Positions 1-8,225 of a stretch of DNA of 64,000 bases are shown here, piece after piece; position 1 is the first letter of the stretch; the number at the start of each line of letters is the position of its first letter. Position numbers and translations under genes: made by a program. Location: positions 1 to 64,000 of the forward strand of contig NZ_JAERRB010000006.1 in the NCBI RefSeq assembly GCF_016735595.1. The letters run 5' to 3'. The DNA is from Chryseolinea lacunae. GTDB taxonomy: Bacteria; Bacteroidota; Bacteroidia; Cytophagales; Cyclobacteriaceae. The notes under the pieces were generated by a model. That model searched no databases, was not told where the DNA came from, and saw only the letters and a program-made list of their open reading frames with translations.

Positions 1-310
1 GGGCGTGCGAAGGATTCTGCGCGGCCACTCGCGAAGCCCTTGACTTATTTGGAGCGGGGGCTACCTTTGTCTAGTAGGAAGGAATCCCTAGCTCAACTGT
101 CAGATCAAGTACTAGCTATTACACGTCATTTCAATTTGGGGTGTATCGCAATTTTCTGACGTGCCGGACACTATCCCTCTTATAGTACTTATGATATTTC
201 GCTACTTTTTTTCTAGCACTCACTAATTTGTTCTGGGCCTACGCAAGACTGTTTACTGACACGGTTATGGCAATACAGACTCCAACCAGAAAAAAATACT
301 TGCGCGCTTG
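1..310. other. Intergenic stretch at left window edge
   Basis: No convincing coding sequence is visible on either strand. The stretch is AT-rich to the right and contains a consensus-like rightward Bacteroidota promoter near its left end (listed separately) with no gene behind it. It may be the edge of an acquired region or hold an unrecognised small RNA. Confidence 0.5.
40..69 (+). promoter_or_regulatory. Candidate Bacteroidota promoter without a downstream gene
   Basis: TTG at 40-42 and TACCTTTG at 62-69 match the Bacteroidota -33 (TTG) and -7 (TAnnTTTG) elements with a 19-nt spacer. Nothing coding follows on this strand before the leftward gene at 311-598, so the site could drive a non-coding RNA or be a chance match. 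Confidence 0.3.
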
Positions 311-598
311 TCACTTCTGTTTCAGTAATTCTTTCAACTGCATAAGGACCTTCTCTTTTTCTTCTTCCTCATCTGGTTTTAGCATAACATGCAGTATTAT
401 CGTACTTGTTAAATAGTCATATAAAAAGACAGATAGCCAACCAGAACTCCAAAAATCAACTTCGCCACCTTTTTCATTCGAGTCAAATGAAACCTGATTA
501 AGATCACCAAAATCCCCGTCTTCGAAAAATCTGTAATTCACTTCGAAACTTTGAAGATAAGGTTCCACTTCCTCTTTAAACCAGCTGACATTTTTCAT
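311..598 (-). CDS. Small acidic protein, possible orphan immunity protein
   Basis: A 95-residue protein with no signal peptide or membrane segment. It is strongly acidic, with an EDGDFGD stretch near residue 26 and a run of glutamates around residue 77, and has a central aromatic segment (VDFWSSGWLSVFLYDY) followed by a C-terminal Lys/Leu helix. I do not recognise a named family with certainty. The size, acidity and FDS...KGG..DFWS-type core resemble small immunity proteins that accumulate downstream of RHS toxins in Bacteroidota. It lies on the same strand as the RHS operon but is separated from it by the DUF2167 gene, and no toxin gene adjoins it, so if it is an immunity gene it is an orphan. 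Base composition is AT-rich like the RHS locus and unlike the DUF2167 gene. Confidence 0.6.
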   Translation of the reverse strand: MKNVSWFKEEVEPYLQSFEVNYRFFEDGDFGDLNQVSFDSNEKGGEVDFWSSGWLSVFLYDYLTSTIILHVMLKPDEEEEKEKVLMQLKELLKQK

Positions 599-805
599 AT
601 TAATTTATATACAGGGGTTGGGGAGAAAGATTTCTTATTTGAGGCAGTATCTACCCCTTGCGTTAGAAATTAATCAAGAATTTCAACATGATCTTCTTTG
701 TATTCAAGTCTTGGAATTGAAAAAATTCTATTTCTCAAGTAGCACACCAAGCCAAAACACCATTAACAATCTTCAGTATCGGATATTTTTTATCCCAATA
801 GGTAA

Positions 806-849
806 CACCATCGTCCATCAGGATTTTTTTATACCAATGGACGATGGTG
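806..849. repeat. Perfect 13-bp inverted repeat with 18-nt loop
   Basis: CACCATCGTCCAT at 806-818 is repeated in reverse complement at 837-849. The hairpin sits just past the stop codon of the DUF2167 gene (873, leftward) and could act as a factor-dependent terminator or an mRNA 3' stabiliser. There is no U-tract on the leftward side, so it is not a classical intrinsic terminator. Confidence 0.5.
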
Positions 850-872
850 CTATGATTATTTTAGAACTTGAA

Positions 873-1790
873 CTACACCACCGGCGGCGGCGCATCCGTT
901 CCTCCAATATCGCGCACGGTAGGGGGCTCGACTTTGCGTTTCAGCCATTTGCGCGCGGCGGCAAAAGCTCCCACAATGGCAAGACCAATCAACTTGATGT
1001 TCTTCAACAACAGCGCAAGAATGCCAACCTTGGCCAACACTTTACCGGCCACCAGACCACCAATGGTCCACGCGGCCACTTCGTCGAGATCGGGATTGAA
1101 GTCGGAATATTTGTTGCCGTCGGAATAGCTGAACGACGACAGTACGGGGCTGATGTTTTTCTCTACGTCGGGAAGCTCGTCCATCGAGGCAACGGCGTTG
1201 AGCACAAGCACGCCTTTGCGGCCGAGGATGCGCACGTTGTAGTTAAGGGTGTTGGCTTCGGCGGTGCCGAATTTTATTTCTTTGGCCCAGTGAAGCACTT
1301 TTTTGTCGGCGTCATAGTAGGGCTTGGCTGCCCAGCCCACAATGGTGATGGGTTCGTAGCCTTCCTTTTCACGCTCCTTGTTTTCTTCTACGGTTTCCTC
1401 TTGCAGCTGGCCCAACATTTCGTCATAGTCGATGTCGTCGGCATCGTCGTCTTTCACGTGGCCCATTTCTTCGTAGCTGATGATGAAGGCCCACGACCGG
1501 CCATCGGTGATCGGAATTTCGTCGGGCAAGATCATGCCCAGCGTGCCCGAGCCTCCGGGGTTGCCCCACAGGTCGTGAATGACATATTCGGTTTGTTTGG
1601 CGTCGAGGTATCGAAATCCGGCGGGGACGTTCAGCGTTCCGATTTCATTTTCAAATTTGATTTCGCCATGCTGATAGTTGAACGTTGCCTCCAGGCTGTC
1701 CACAAACATTTGGGCACTGTCGACGGGAATTGTAAAGGCATGCGCCATGGTCATGCTAACGCACAACAAAAACGTGAGTAACGGTTTCAT
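873..1790 (-). CDS. DUF2167-family membrane-anchored protein
   Basis: A 305-residue protein matching the DUF2167 family by its order of motifs: a signal peptide (about residues 1-19), then a soluble domain with GTLNVPAGFRYLDA, an LWGNP motif around residue 75, W-AFIISYEEMGHVKDDDA, the GWAAKPYYD...LHWAKEI segment and an NYNVRILGRKGVLVLN strand. A pair of hydrophobic helices lies at about 240-285 (GGLVAGKVLAKVGILALL and LIGLAIVGAFAAA), followed by a basic anchor (RKWLKRK). The family is widespread in Gram-negative bacteria and has no established biochemical function; the topology suggests a periplasmic domain held by the inner membrane. Its GC-richer composition contrasts with the AT-rich genes on both sides, so it looks like core genome beside an acquired locus. 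Confidence 0.85.
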   Translation of the reverse strand: MKPLLTFLLCVSMTMAHAFTIPVDSAQMFVDSLEATFNYQHGEIKFENEIGTLNVPAGFRYLDAKQTEYVIHDLWGNPGGSGTLGMILPDEIPITDGRSWAFIISYEEMGHVKDDDADDIDYDEMLGQLQEETVEENKEREKEGYEPITIVGWAAKPYYDADKKVLHWAKEIKFGTAEANTLNYNVRILGRKGVLVLNAVASMDELPDVEKNISPVLSSFSYSDGNKYSDFNPDLDEVAAWTIGGLVAGKVLAKVGILALLLKNIKLIGLAIVGAFAAARKWLKRKVEPPTVRDIGGTDAPPPVV

Positions 1791-1947
1791 AGATAAAGGT
1801 TATGATGCCAAGAAAGATATTCTTTCCGACATCGCGAAGCCGTTGTAATGTTTCTTGCAAAAAAGCACCCCGCCAACTTTTCTCGGCAGTCACTCAAATC
1901 ACATATTGCCGCACAATCGTGTCCATTTGTTCCTCCCATCAACGCAG

Positions 1948-3351
1948 CTACCTATTCGGGTCATAAAAGATCTTCTTTTTCCGTATAGCCAGCTCGCTAA
2001 GCTGAAAACCAACTCGAACCTGAAATCTCCTTGGATGCACTGGATTGTTATTGCTGTTGTTCAGGTTGTACAATGCCGTCAATGTTAAGTACAGCTTGGG
2101 ATGCACAAGAAACTTCCTGCCAAGACCAACGAAGCAGTTGTTTTGCCAGGTCTTACGCGATTTGTCGTTGCCACTGGCTTTTATGCCACTTCGCTCAAAC
2201 TCGCCATAGAGAAAGAATGACTTGAAAAAATCGTAGTGGATGAAGGCTTTGTAGCTGGTGTTTGAAGGAGAAACGTAGGAGGAACTTTTGATGCTATCGC
2301 TATACGTGAACCGGTAGTTCATGCCGACGCCCACCGAAAAATTCGTAGTGAATTTATACCCCACTTGTGGCGAGAAATCCAGTGAAAACGGTTGTGTACT
2401 CACCACATTGAAATTTCCGCCGATCAATAGGTGCTCTTTAAATGATTTCCCCTGCATTGACGTGCGCTTCACGGCCGTGCTCAAATCGTTTGAATCCGAA
2501 AATTCCTTGTACTTCGCCAGAATCTTGCTCACCTTTTGTTGCGCACCTTGCAACTCCTTGGTGTGGTTTGCGAAATGATCTACGGCCTGTCTTGCTGCCT
2601 CAGCTTTGCCTTTCTCCTTAAGTTGTTCGGGATTTGTATACTGCTCGTATTGTTGCTTATACTGATCAGTCATTCCCTCCAACGCTCTGGCCTCACTTAT
2701 GCCTCCTCCTAAAGCTTTAGAGCCGAGAGCGTTTGCATATTTTTCAGATTGCTTTTCTGCTAGTTTGAAAACCTGCTCGGGGCTTGAATTGAAAACGGAG
2801 GACAACGTGTCGAAGCCTGGCGCGTGTTTGGCAAGTTCCTTCCAATCGGCGGTGTCCTTGCTGATTTGATATTTTTCGAGGAGATTTTGAAATCCGGGAT
2901 ATTGTTTTGCCTTTTGGACAGCTAGCTCTCTAACTTTGATGTTTGCTCTTTGCCGTATACTGTCTGTCGTTGATGAGTCTCTCAAGAAACTATACCATCT
3001 ATTCAATTCGGTGCTCAAACTATCAGACCCTGAAACCTGTGGCCGAATCATCCCCTTTCTTGCAAGTTTTTTTTGCAAGTGTCGTTGTTTTGACTCTGCT
3101 TTAAAGGTACTGTCGAGCCTTCTTTTGTAACTTCTTTCTTGGTCATGCACAAACCGAGAACTGTCGCGCCTATAATACTTGTAGTATCTAACAAGTCGGC
3201 TATGGCCATTTCTTGTCGCGTTGAGTTTTTTTTGATGCCTTGGAGACAGCGAGATCGTGAAATCCTGACTATAGGCAGATGTTGTCAACAAAAAAACAAA
3301 AAAAACTGTGAATACTTCTAGTTCAAAAATTGATCTGATTTTTTCCAGCAT
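1948..3351 (-). CDS. Coiled-coil protein with C-terminal beta-barrel-like domain, downstream of RHS genes
   Basis: A 467-residue exported protein. An N-terminal hydrophobic segment ends in TSAYSQ (signal peptide, about residues 1-29). Residues 30-310 are highly charged, Lys/Gln/Arg/Ser-rich and predicted helical. The last ~160 residues alternate like an outer-membrane barrel (FNVVSTQPFSLDFSPQVGY, FSVGVGMNYRFTY, KAFIHYDFFKSFFLYGEFE, KLYLTLTALYNLNN, RRFQVRVGFQL). I do not recognise a characterised family. It follows the toxin and immunity genes on the same strand, 79 nt after the immunity gene, so it is probably part of the RHS operon; an outer-membrane anchoring or release role is inference only. 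An ATG shortly inside would damage the signal peptide, so the first ATG is kept. Confidence 0.75.
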   Translation of the reverse strand: MLEKIRSIFELEVFTVFFVFLLTTSAYSQDFTISLSPRHQKKLNATRNGHSRLVRYYKYYRRDSSRFVHDQERSYKRRLDSTFKAESKQRHLQKKLARKGMIRPQVSGSDSLSTELNRWYSFLRDSSTTDSIRQRANIKVRELAVQKAKQYPGFQNLLEKYQISKDTADWKELAKHAPGFDTLSSVFNSSPEQVFKLAEKQSEKYANALGSKALGGGISEARALEGMTDQYKQQYEQYTNPEQLKEKGKAEAARQAVDHFANHTKELQGAQQKVSKILAKYKEFSDSNDLSTAVKRTSMQGKSFKEHLLIGGNFNVVSTQPFSLDFSPQVGYKFTTNFSVGVGMNYRFTYSDSIKSSSYVSPSNTSYKAFIHYDFFKSFFLYGEFERSGIKASGNDKSRKTWQNNCFVGLGRKFLVHPKLYLTLTALYNLNNSNNNPVHPRRFQVRVGFQLSELAIRKKKIFYDPNR

Positions 3352-3430
3352 TTTTATTTTTTTGATTGAATTTGCGAAAGCCCTTCGTTCTTCTGCAATT
3401 GAATGACTAGAGCCAATTACTGAACTTCAT

Positions 3431-3733
3431 TCAAAGCAGGCGTTCATCTTTTAATTTCTCTTTCGTTTCGAATATCTTTTGCTTTAGCTCTTCATTATTG
3501 TAATAAACACCAGGATATTTTCCGAGATCTTCATTAAACTGAGAAAAACGACTTGAAACTTTTTCTAACTCTGAAAAGGCAGAGTATTCCAAAGGAGACA
3601 ATGTATCATAGTCGATTTCCAAATCATACGAGCAATAAAATTCGTCGCAAAATACAGAAGCTGTTATTTGCTTTGCTAAGAACATATCAATTAATTGATA
3701 CAGCCTCCTTTTATCGTCTTTAGGAAACATCAC
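3431..3733 (-). CDS. Probable colicin-D-type immunity protein for the RHS toxin
   Basis: A 100-residue soluble acidic protein starting 6 nt after the RHS toxin gene. The arrangement LYQLIDMFLAKQITASVFCDEF, then LSPLEYSAFSELEKVSSRFSQF and a C-terminal NNEELKQKIFETKEKLK helix, resembles the self-protective colicin-D-like immunity family (PF09204), a small helical fold. The assignment rests on pattern and position; no search was run. Immunity proteins of this class bind and mask the active site of the toxin carried at the C-terminus of the neighbouring RHS protein, protecting the producer and its kin. Tight spacing means co-transcription and probably coupled translation. Composition is AT-rich like the toxin tip, as expected for an exchangeable toxin/immunity cassette. 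Either of the first two methionines could be used. Confidence 0.75.
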   Translation of the reverse strand: MMFPKDDKRRLYQLIDMFLAKQITASVFCDEFYCSYDLEIDYDTLSPLEYSAFSELEKVSSRFSQFNEDLGKYPGVYYNNEELKQKIFETKEKLKDERLL

Positions 3734-3739
3734 TAAAAC

Positions 3740-6700
3740 TTATTTAGGTATTTTAAGCAAAGGTCCCATAGCATCGTTACTATACTTAAAGTGCATTATT
3801 GTATTAGTTGCTTGGTCGTACAAAACTTCAACATTATACAGCTTTCCATTCTTCCACATTTGAGAATAGTGCATCATTGCATTTGTCGCACTCCGTGGGT
3901 CTTTTACAACAGCCAGTGGGGCTTTAATAACATTGTCTAACGTTTGAACGGGTATCATACGACCTGCTTCATCCATATGAGCAGTAGCCGTTTTAGTAAA
4001 GTTAAATAACTCCCTACCCCCCTGAGCGGCTCCCGACTCTGCAGCTGCTCCTCCAGCAAGCGGAACAGCCCCACTTGCTACTGGCCGAGCACCGATAAAT
4101 GGATTCGGTTTAGCGGCTAATGCGGCCGCTTCAGACGACCCAAATATAGCTCTAAAATAAGGAACTACAGGTGCACCAAGCCTGATGACAATACCCCCGG
4201 TTTCAGCTGCCGCAGCTCCTACCACAGTCTCGCCTATTGCTTTGGCTCCTCCCGCCACCGCTCTATAATTCTGCGGGCTTCCCCAGTCTGTAACACCAGC
4301 ATTCGTGTTCCATACTTTAGCCGGGCCAAATAGCGATTGTCCGTATAATTTCCATAACCCACTCGCAAACGTCGAAGCATAATTTGCTGCTCCCAGCCCA
4401 AGATCGACAGTACTTCTGTAGGTACTCAAGGCAAAGTCCCGACCGTACTGGTACATCGCTGGGTTATTAACACCCAACAACGTATTGCTGAATTCCAGGC
4501 CCTCCAACTCTACACCATTGACTAATCTATTCTCACTAAACACATATGTACCATTGTACAAATACTTCTCCGCCAACGGATCCACTCCACCAAACCGTCC
4601 AATCGACGGATCATGCATCCTGTATTTATACTGATACAATCCCAAATCAAAATCCAAATCAGAGTCGCTCTGCAGTTCCTGGTTTTGAAACAAGTACCGG
4701 TTTCTGAGAGTCCTGCCATACACCGTTGGATTTGTGCCAACGGTTTTCAAACGATCGGCTTGATATTCATTGAACGATAGACCATACGGATAATAATCCG
4801 ATGCCTGTAGCACCTGGAGGGTCGCATTGTTCTTCTGGTGCAGAATGCGGAAGTCGTCGAAGAACACATCTACGTTGATGTTGCCATCGCTCTCGTTGGC
4901 GACATACATATAGAGATAGCCATTTTTATTGGCCGTGAACGATCGGCTCAGTTTCTGAAAACCACTGGCAGCAGCATCAGAAACCGGCACAGCTGAAGAA
5001 GTCTGAAAGACATAGTTGTCGTCAAAGAAAAGATAAACGAGGTAGCTTCTTGGAATTAGAGTAGTATTTGACGGCATCGCAGCAGCAGCACCCGGCGCAA
5101 CGGCTGTCATGTTCTGAAAAAGAACTGGTAGTTCGCTACTCTTTATGTTAAATGATGTGGTCACAGCCGAAGCCAACACAGCTGCTGTTACCATGTGGCT
5201 AAAGTTTTTGCCCGGGGAATATCGTGCATAAACCTCCATGTAAACCGCATCGCCCGACAGCACACGCAAACTTTTGGACATACCGATGGCCCCAAGACCC
5301 GTGTTCAAAAATCCATTGGCCACAGCCGCACTAACAGGCGCAGGAACCTGATCGCTAGGCTTTGTATAATTGAAAGTCCCTAAATCATTTGGAGGGTTCG
5401 GAAAATTGAATCCCTGGACATTTCTTTCATTTGCAATTACACTACCCTCAACCGTGGCAAGGTAGTTTACTGTTTCTTTCACTGATCCATACACAACGCG
5501 TACGTTGTTTTGATGATCTTTCAGAAGATATTCATAGTCATAGCCGGTCCCATTGTACACGGCCCTGCCTTCTGCAGTGCTTATAAAGGCAATCTTACCG
5601 TTGTCGAGCTGAATCCCTTCCACATAGTCAGTCTTTCCAACCTGGGTCGTTCCTACCTCAAACGTCTTACCCAGTTTTACCCCCAAGGCATCATATGTAT
5701 ATTTGATTCTCCGTGTGCTGGAATTTTGTGGTGTAAATTCTATTGCCGTGGGGAGGTTTAGGTGATTGTAGGTAATCGAACCTATCGTTTTGTTCAGGTC
5801 GCTTATCAAATTTCCGTTCCGGTCATACTGAACCTCATCCAATGTGTAGGGAATGCCTGGAGCGTCTGCAAAACCTTGCTTACCGGCAACGGCATCCGAC
5901 ACATTTAGCAGCTGATTGCCCGAATAGCGATAGGCCAGATTGTCGATGTTTGTCTTGGCTCCTGCAAGCCACCGGTAGCGTGACAACGCAGGTGTAGAAG
6001 TGCCGCCAATGTTTCCATTGCGATCGTACGATGACACCGCTTCATTGTAAGCACCGGTCTTTCCGCTCCAATTGGCGGCCTCATTCGTACCGTAGGTGGC
6101 TTGCTTGAAACGTTTAAAAATATCGTATGAATAGCCGTAGATGTTCTCCACCGGTGTGCCGGTTTTGGTATCGGTCTTCCATTTGATGGCCGCAATGTTG
6201 CCGTCAAATTTCTTATGCGCGTCAAACCCATTCACCGAAACCGATTGGTCGTATAGAAACTCCATGCCAAACACATCGTTCGTGTCGTCGTTCTTCACGC
6301 CGTCGTTGGTGAGCGTGCTGTTGTTGATGCTGGTGATCCACCCTCTGATGTTATAGCGGGTGTCGACGGATTGAAGGAAGGTTACGCCATTGTCTGTGGA
6401 GTGTATGTTTTTCTCAATCAGTTGTCCTAACTCATTGTAGCGATTGGACACCATTAACACCTTAGGGCCTGCGTCAATTTGATGCGACCGGGTCAAAAGA
6501 CGTTTTGCGTCGTCGTATGTGTATTCTTCAACAACGGTTAGCGAATTTCCGGGCGAAGTGTGGGTGCTTTGGGATTTTAAGGGATTGCCAACAAAATCAA
6601 GGAGTGTGCTCGCCACATCCTGCCCGCCCAAATGATTTTCGGAGATGGTCTGAACGGTTCTGTATTGCTTGTCATAATAGGTGACACTATTCAACCAGCG

Positions 6701-8209
6701 GGAGTCATCCAGATTCTTGACCTTTGCCCCGGTCGCATAGCCCTTCACGGTCGTAGTGAAAACATCCGCCGTTGGTGTGAACCCGGAAACAGTTACGTAG
6801 GTATAGCTCAACCCTTGCGCATCCCAACCGGCATAGCCCTTAAAAGCATAGTCGTCATAGTATGAAATGGTGCGCAAATTTGCATCCGAATGCGAAGGAA
6901 AAGCGACGTTGGTGTAGCCGATGGCATTGGCGCTCGATCGGTCCTCATGGTGAACGGTGGCATTTGCGACGGCCGCTTCCAATGTAGTCTGCACGCCCGT
7001 GATGTAGCCCGTAAGAATGGTTCTGTTGTGAACGTCGTATTTGGTAAAGGTCCATTGACTGGTGGCGCTTTCGGTGGCACCTCGCTGGTTACCATCCTGT
7101 GTCAGCACCAGGCGGTCCCAATTGTCATAGATCATTTTAACGGATTCCGCTCCAGGAATTCGCTTGGATATTACACGACCATAAGCATCATAGGTATACT
7201 GAAAGGTTCTTAGGTTGAGAAACGCTTGTTTGTCGGCAACCGTAGCAGCTGCCGTATATTCTGCAAACCTGAAGGACGCGTCCGGTGGAAAAACAAAGAC
7301 GGCATTCCCATAATCGTCATAGACGTGATAGGTGTCGTGCCATTCGGTTGGATCACCCAGTCGCTCAAGAATAACCTGGCCTTTAAAGTTGGTATACACC
7401 CGCTTTATCTGCCCACTTTCGTCCGTTGTCTCCTGCACTTGCAAGGTATTGACTGGATAAAAGTTGTTCGCTTGTATGGTTGGAAGCGATCCTGTTAGGG
7501 TTATCTTCTGTACCTCGTTGGCGTTGTTGAGTTTTAGTGTATTGGTGGTTGGTTTACTTTCCGCGTCGGTATGCCACGACCATCCCGCTCCGTAAGACTT
7601 TGTTACCCGATTGAGCGGAGAATCCTCAAATTCATTTTTTGAAAAGGGTTCACTATCTACAGCAACTCCTGCTGTTCCACTATAGAATTTAGCCTGTTCA
7701 TTTATCGCATTCGTTCTAAACAACCCATTATTAGCAGAAGAAACATAGCTCAAATAGTTTATTGGTTCCCGGCCAAAGTTGCCGTATATGTGAAATTGAA
7801 CTAAGTCAGACTTTCCTGGGCTTGCTTTCACATTCACGTCCTGAGAGCTCCTTCCCAGACCATCCACATAATTGTAGGTAAGTGACTTCGACCCAATTGG
7901 CAAAGCCGCGACTGCAGTCTCTGTAGTGATTCCTTTTACAAAAACAGTCTCCGTCCTCACATAATTTTTATCTTGACTTGGGGGAACATTACTGAGATCT
8001 ATAGCCGCAGGTCGGGCATACCAGACTCCGTTCGTACCGTTGACAGAAAAACCAGGAGCAAGTATTACCTGCTTCGAAAATTGAAAGGAACTAGACGGTG
8101 TTCCCGTTTGAATACTATTGTTGCTATTGATGTAGATGAAGTTTTGCGCGTGAATTCCATGTAATGAAAACCCGCCGCAAAAGAGTGTCAGTAAAAATAT
8201 CTTTCTCAT
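3740..8209 (-). CDS. RHS repeat-associated core protein with C-terminal nuclease-like toxin tip
   Basis: 1489 residues. The signal peptide ends near residue 21 (GIHAQ). The N-terminal region matches the DUF6443 module of Bacteroidota RHS proteins (NYVRTETVFVKG, then YVDGLGRSSQDV and FGREPINYLSY). A long YD-repeat region follows (FQYTYDAYGRVISKR, EYTYDDAKRLLTRS, YDRNGNLISDLNKTIGSITYNHLNLP). The RHS core is near residues 1150-1240 (DYYPYGLSFNEY, GLYQYKYRMHDPSIGRFGGVDPLAEKY), then an Ala/Gly linker. The last ~87 residues (1403-1489) differ in composition and hold three conserved-looking histidines (H1411, H1447, H1473) in AHMDEAGRMIP, AMMHYSQMW and NTIMHFKYS, resembling the BECR/colicin-D-E5 RNase type; that family call is tentative. 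RHS repeats form a shell enclosing the tip. The next gene, 6 nt on, is the likely immunity gene. Confidence 0.9.
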   Translation of the reverse strand: MRKIFLLTLFCGGFSLHGIHAQNFIYINSNNSIQTGTPSSSFQFSKQVILAPGFSVNGTNGVWYARPAAIDLSNVPPSQDKNYVRTETVFVKGITTETAVAALPIGSKSLTYNYVDGLGRSSQDVNVKASPGKSDLVQFHIYGNFGREPINYLSYVSSANNGLFRTNAINEQAKFYSGTAGVAVDSEPFSKNEFEDSPLNRVTKSYGAGWSWHTDAESKPTTNTLKLNNANEVQKITLTGSLPTIQANNFYPVNTLQVQETTDESGQIKRVYTNFKGQVILERLGDPTEWHDTYHVYDDYGNAVFVFPPDASFRFAEYTAAATVADKQAFLNLRTFQYTYDAYGRVISKRIPGAESVKMIYDNWDRLVLTQDGNQRGATESATSQWTFTKYDVHNRTILTGYITGVQTTLEAAVANATVHHEDRSSANAIGYTNVAFPSHSDANLRTISYYDDYAFKGYAGWDAQGLSYTYVTVSGFTPTADVFTTTVKGYATGAKVKNLDDSRWLNSVTYYDKQYRTVQTISENHLGGQDVASTLLDFVGNPLKSQSTHTSPGNSLTVVEEYTYDDAKRLLTRSHQIDAGPKVLMVSNRYNELGQLIEKNIHSTDNGVTFLQSVDTRYNIRGWITSINNSTLTNDGVKNDDTNDVFGMEFLYDQSVSVNGFDAHKKFDGNIAAIKWKTDTKTGTPVENIYGYSYDIFKRFKQATYGTNEAANWSGKTGAYNEAVSSYDRNGNIGGTSTPALSRYRWLAGAKTNIDNLAYRYSGNQLLNVSDAVAGKQGFADAPGIPYTLDEVQYDRNGNLISDLNKTIGSITYNHLNLPTAIEFTPQNSSTRRIKYTYDALGVKLGKTFEVGTTQVGKTDYVEGIQLDNGKIAFISTAEGRAVYNGTGYDYEYLLKDHQNNVRVVYGSVKETVNYLATVEGSVIANERNVQGFNFPNPPNDLGTFNYTKPSDQVPAPVSAAVANGFLNTGLGAIGMSKSLRVLSGDAVYMEVYARYSPGKNFSHMVTAAVLASAVTTSFNIKSSELPVLFQNMTAVAPGAAAAMPSNTTLIPRSYLVYLFFDDNYVFQTSSAVPVSDAAASGFQKLSRSFTANKNGYLYMYVANESDGNINVDVFFDDFRILHQKNNATLQVLQASDYYPYGLSFNEYQADRLKTVGTNPTVYGRTLRNRYLFQNQELQSDSDLDFDLGLYQYKYRMHDPSIGRFGGVDPLAEKYLYNGTYVFSENRLVNGVELEGLEFSNTLLGVNNPAMYQYGRDFALSTYRSTVDLGLGAANYASTFASGLWKLYGQSLFGPAKVWNTNAGVTDWGSPQNYRAVAGGAKAIGETVVGAAAAETGGIVIRLGAPVVPYFRAIFGSSEAAALAAKPNPFIGARPVASGAVPLAGGAAAESGAAQGGRELFNFTKTATAHMDEAGRMIPVQTLDNVIKAPLAVVKDPRSATNAMMHYSQMWKNGKLYNVEVLYDQATNTIMHFKYSNDAMGPLLKIPK

Positions 8210-8225
8210 TTTCTTGTAACTTTTA

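Noticed and set aside
618-1781. Long rightward open frame (387 codons) opposite the DUF2167 gene
   Set aside because: Its product is low-complexity, His/Gly/Val/Phe-rich antisense sequence, while the leftward frame has a signal peptide and family motifs.
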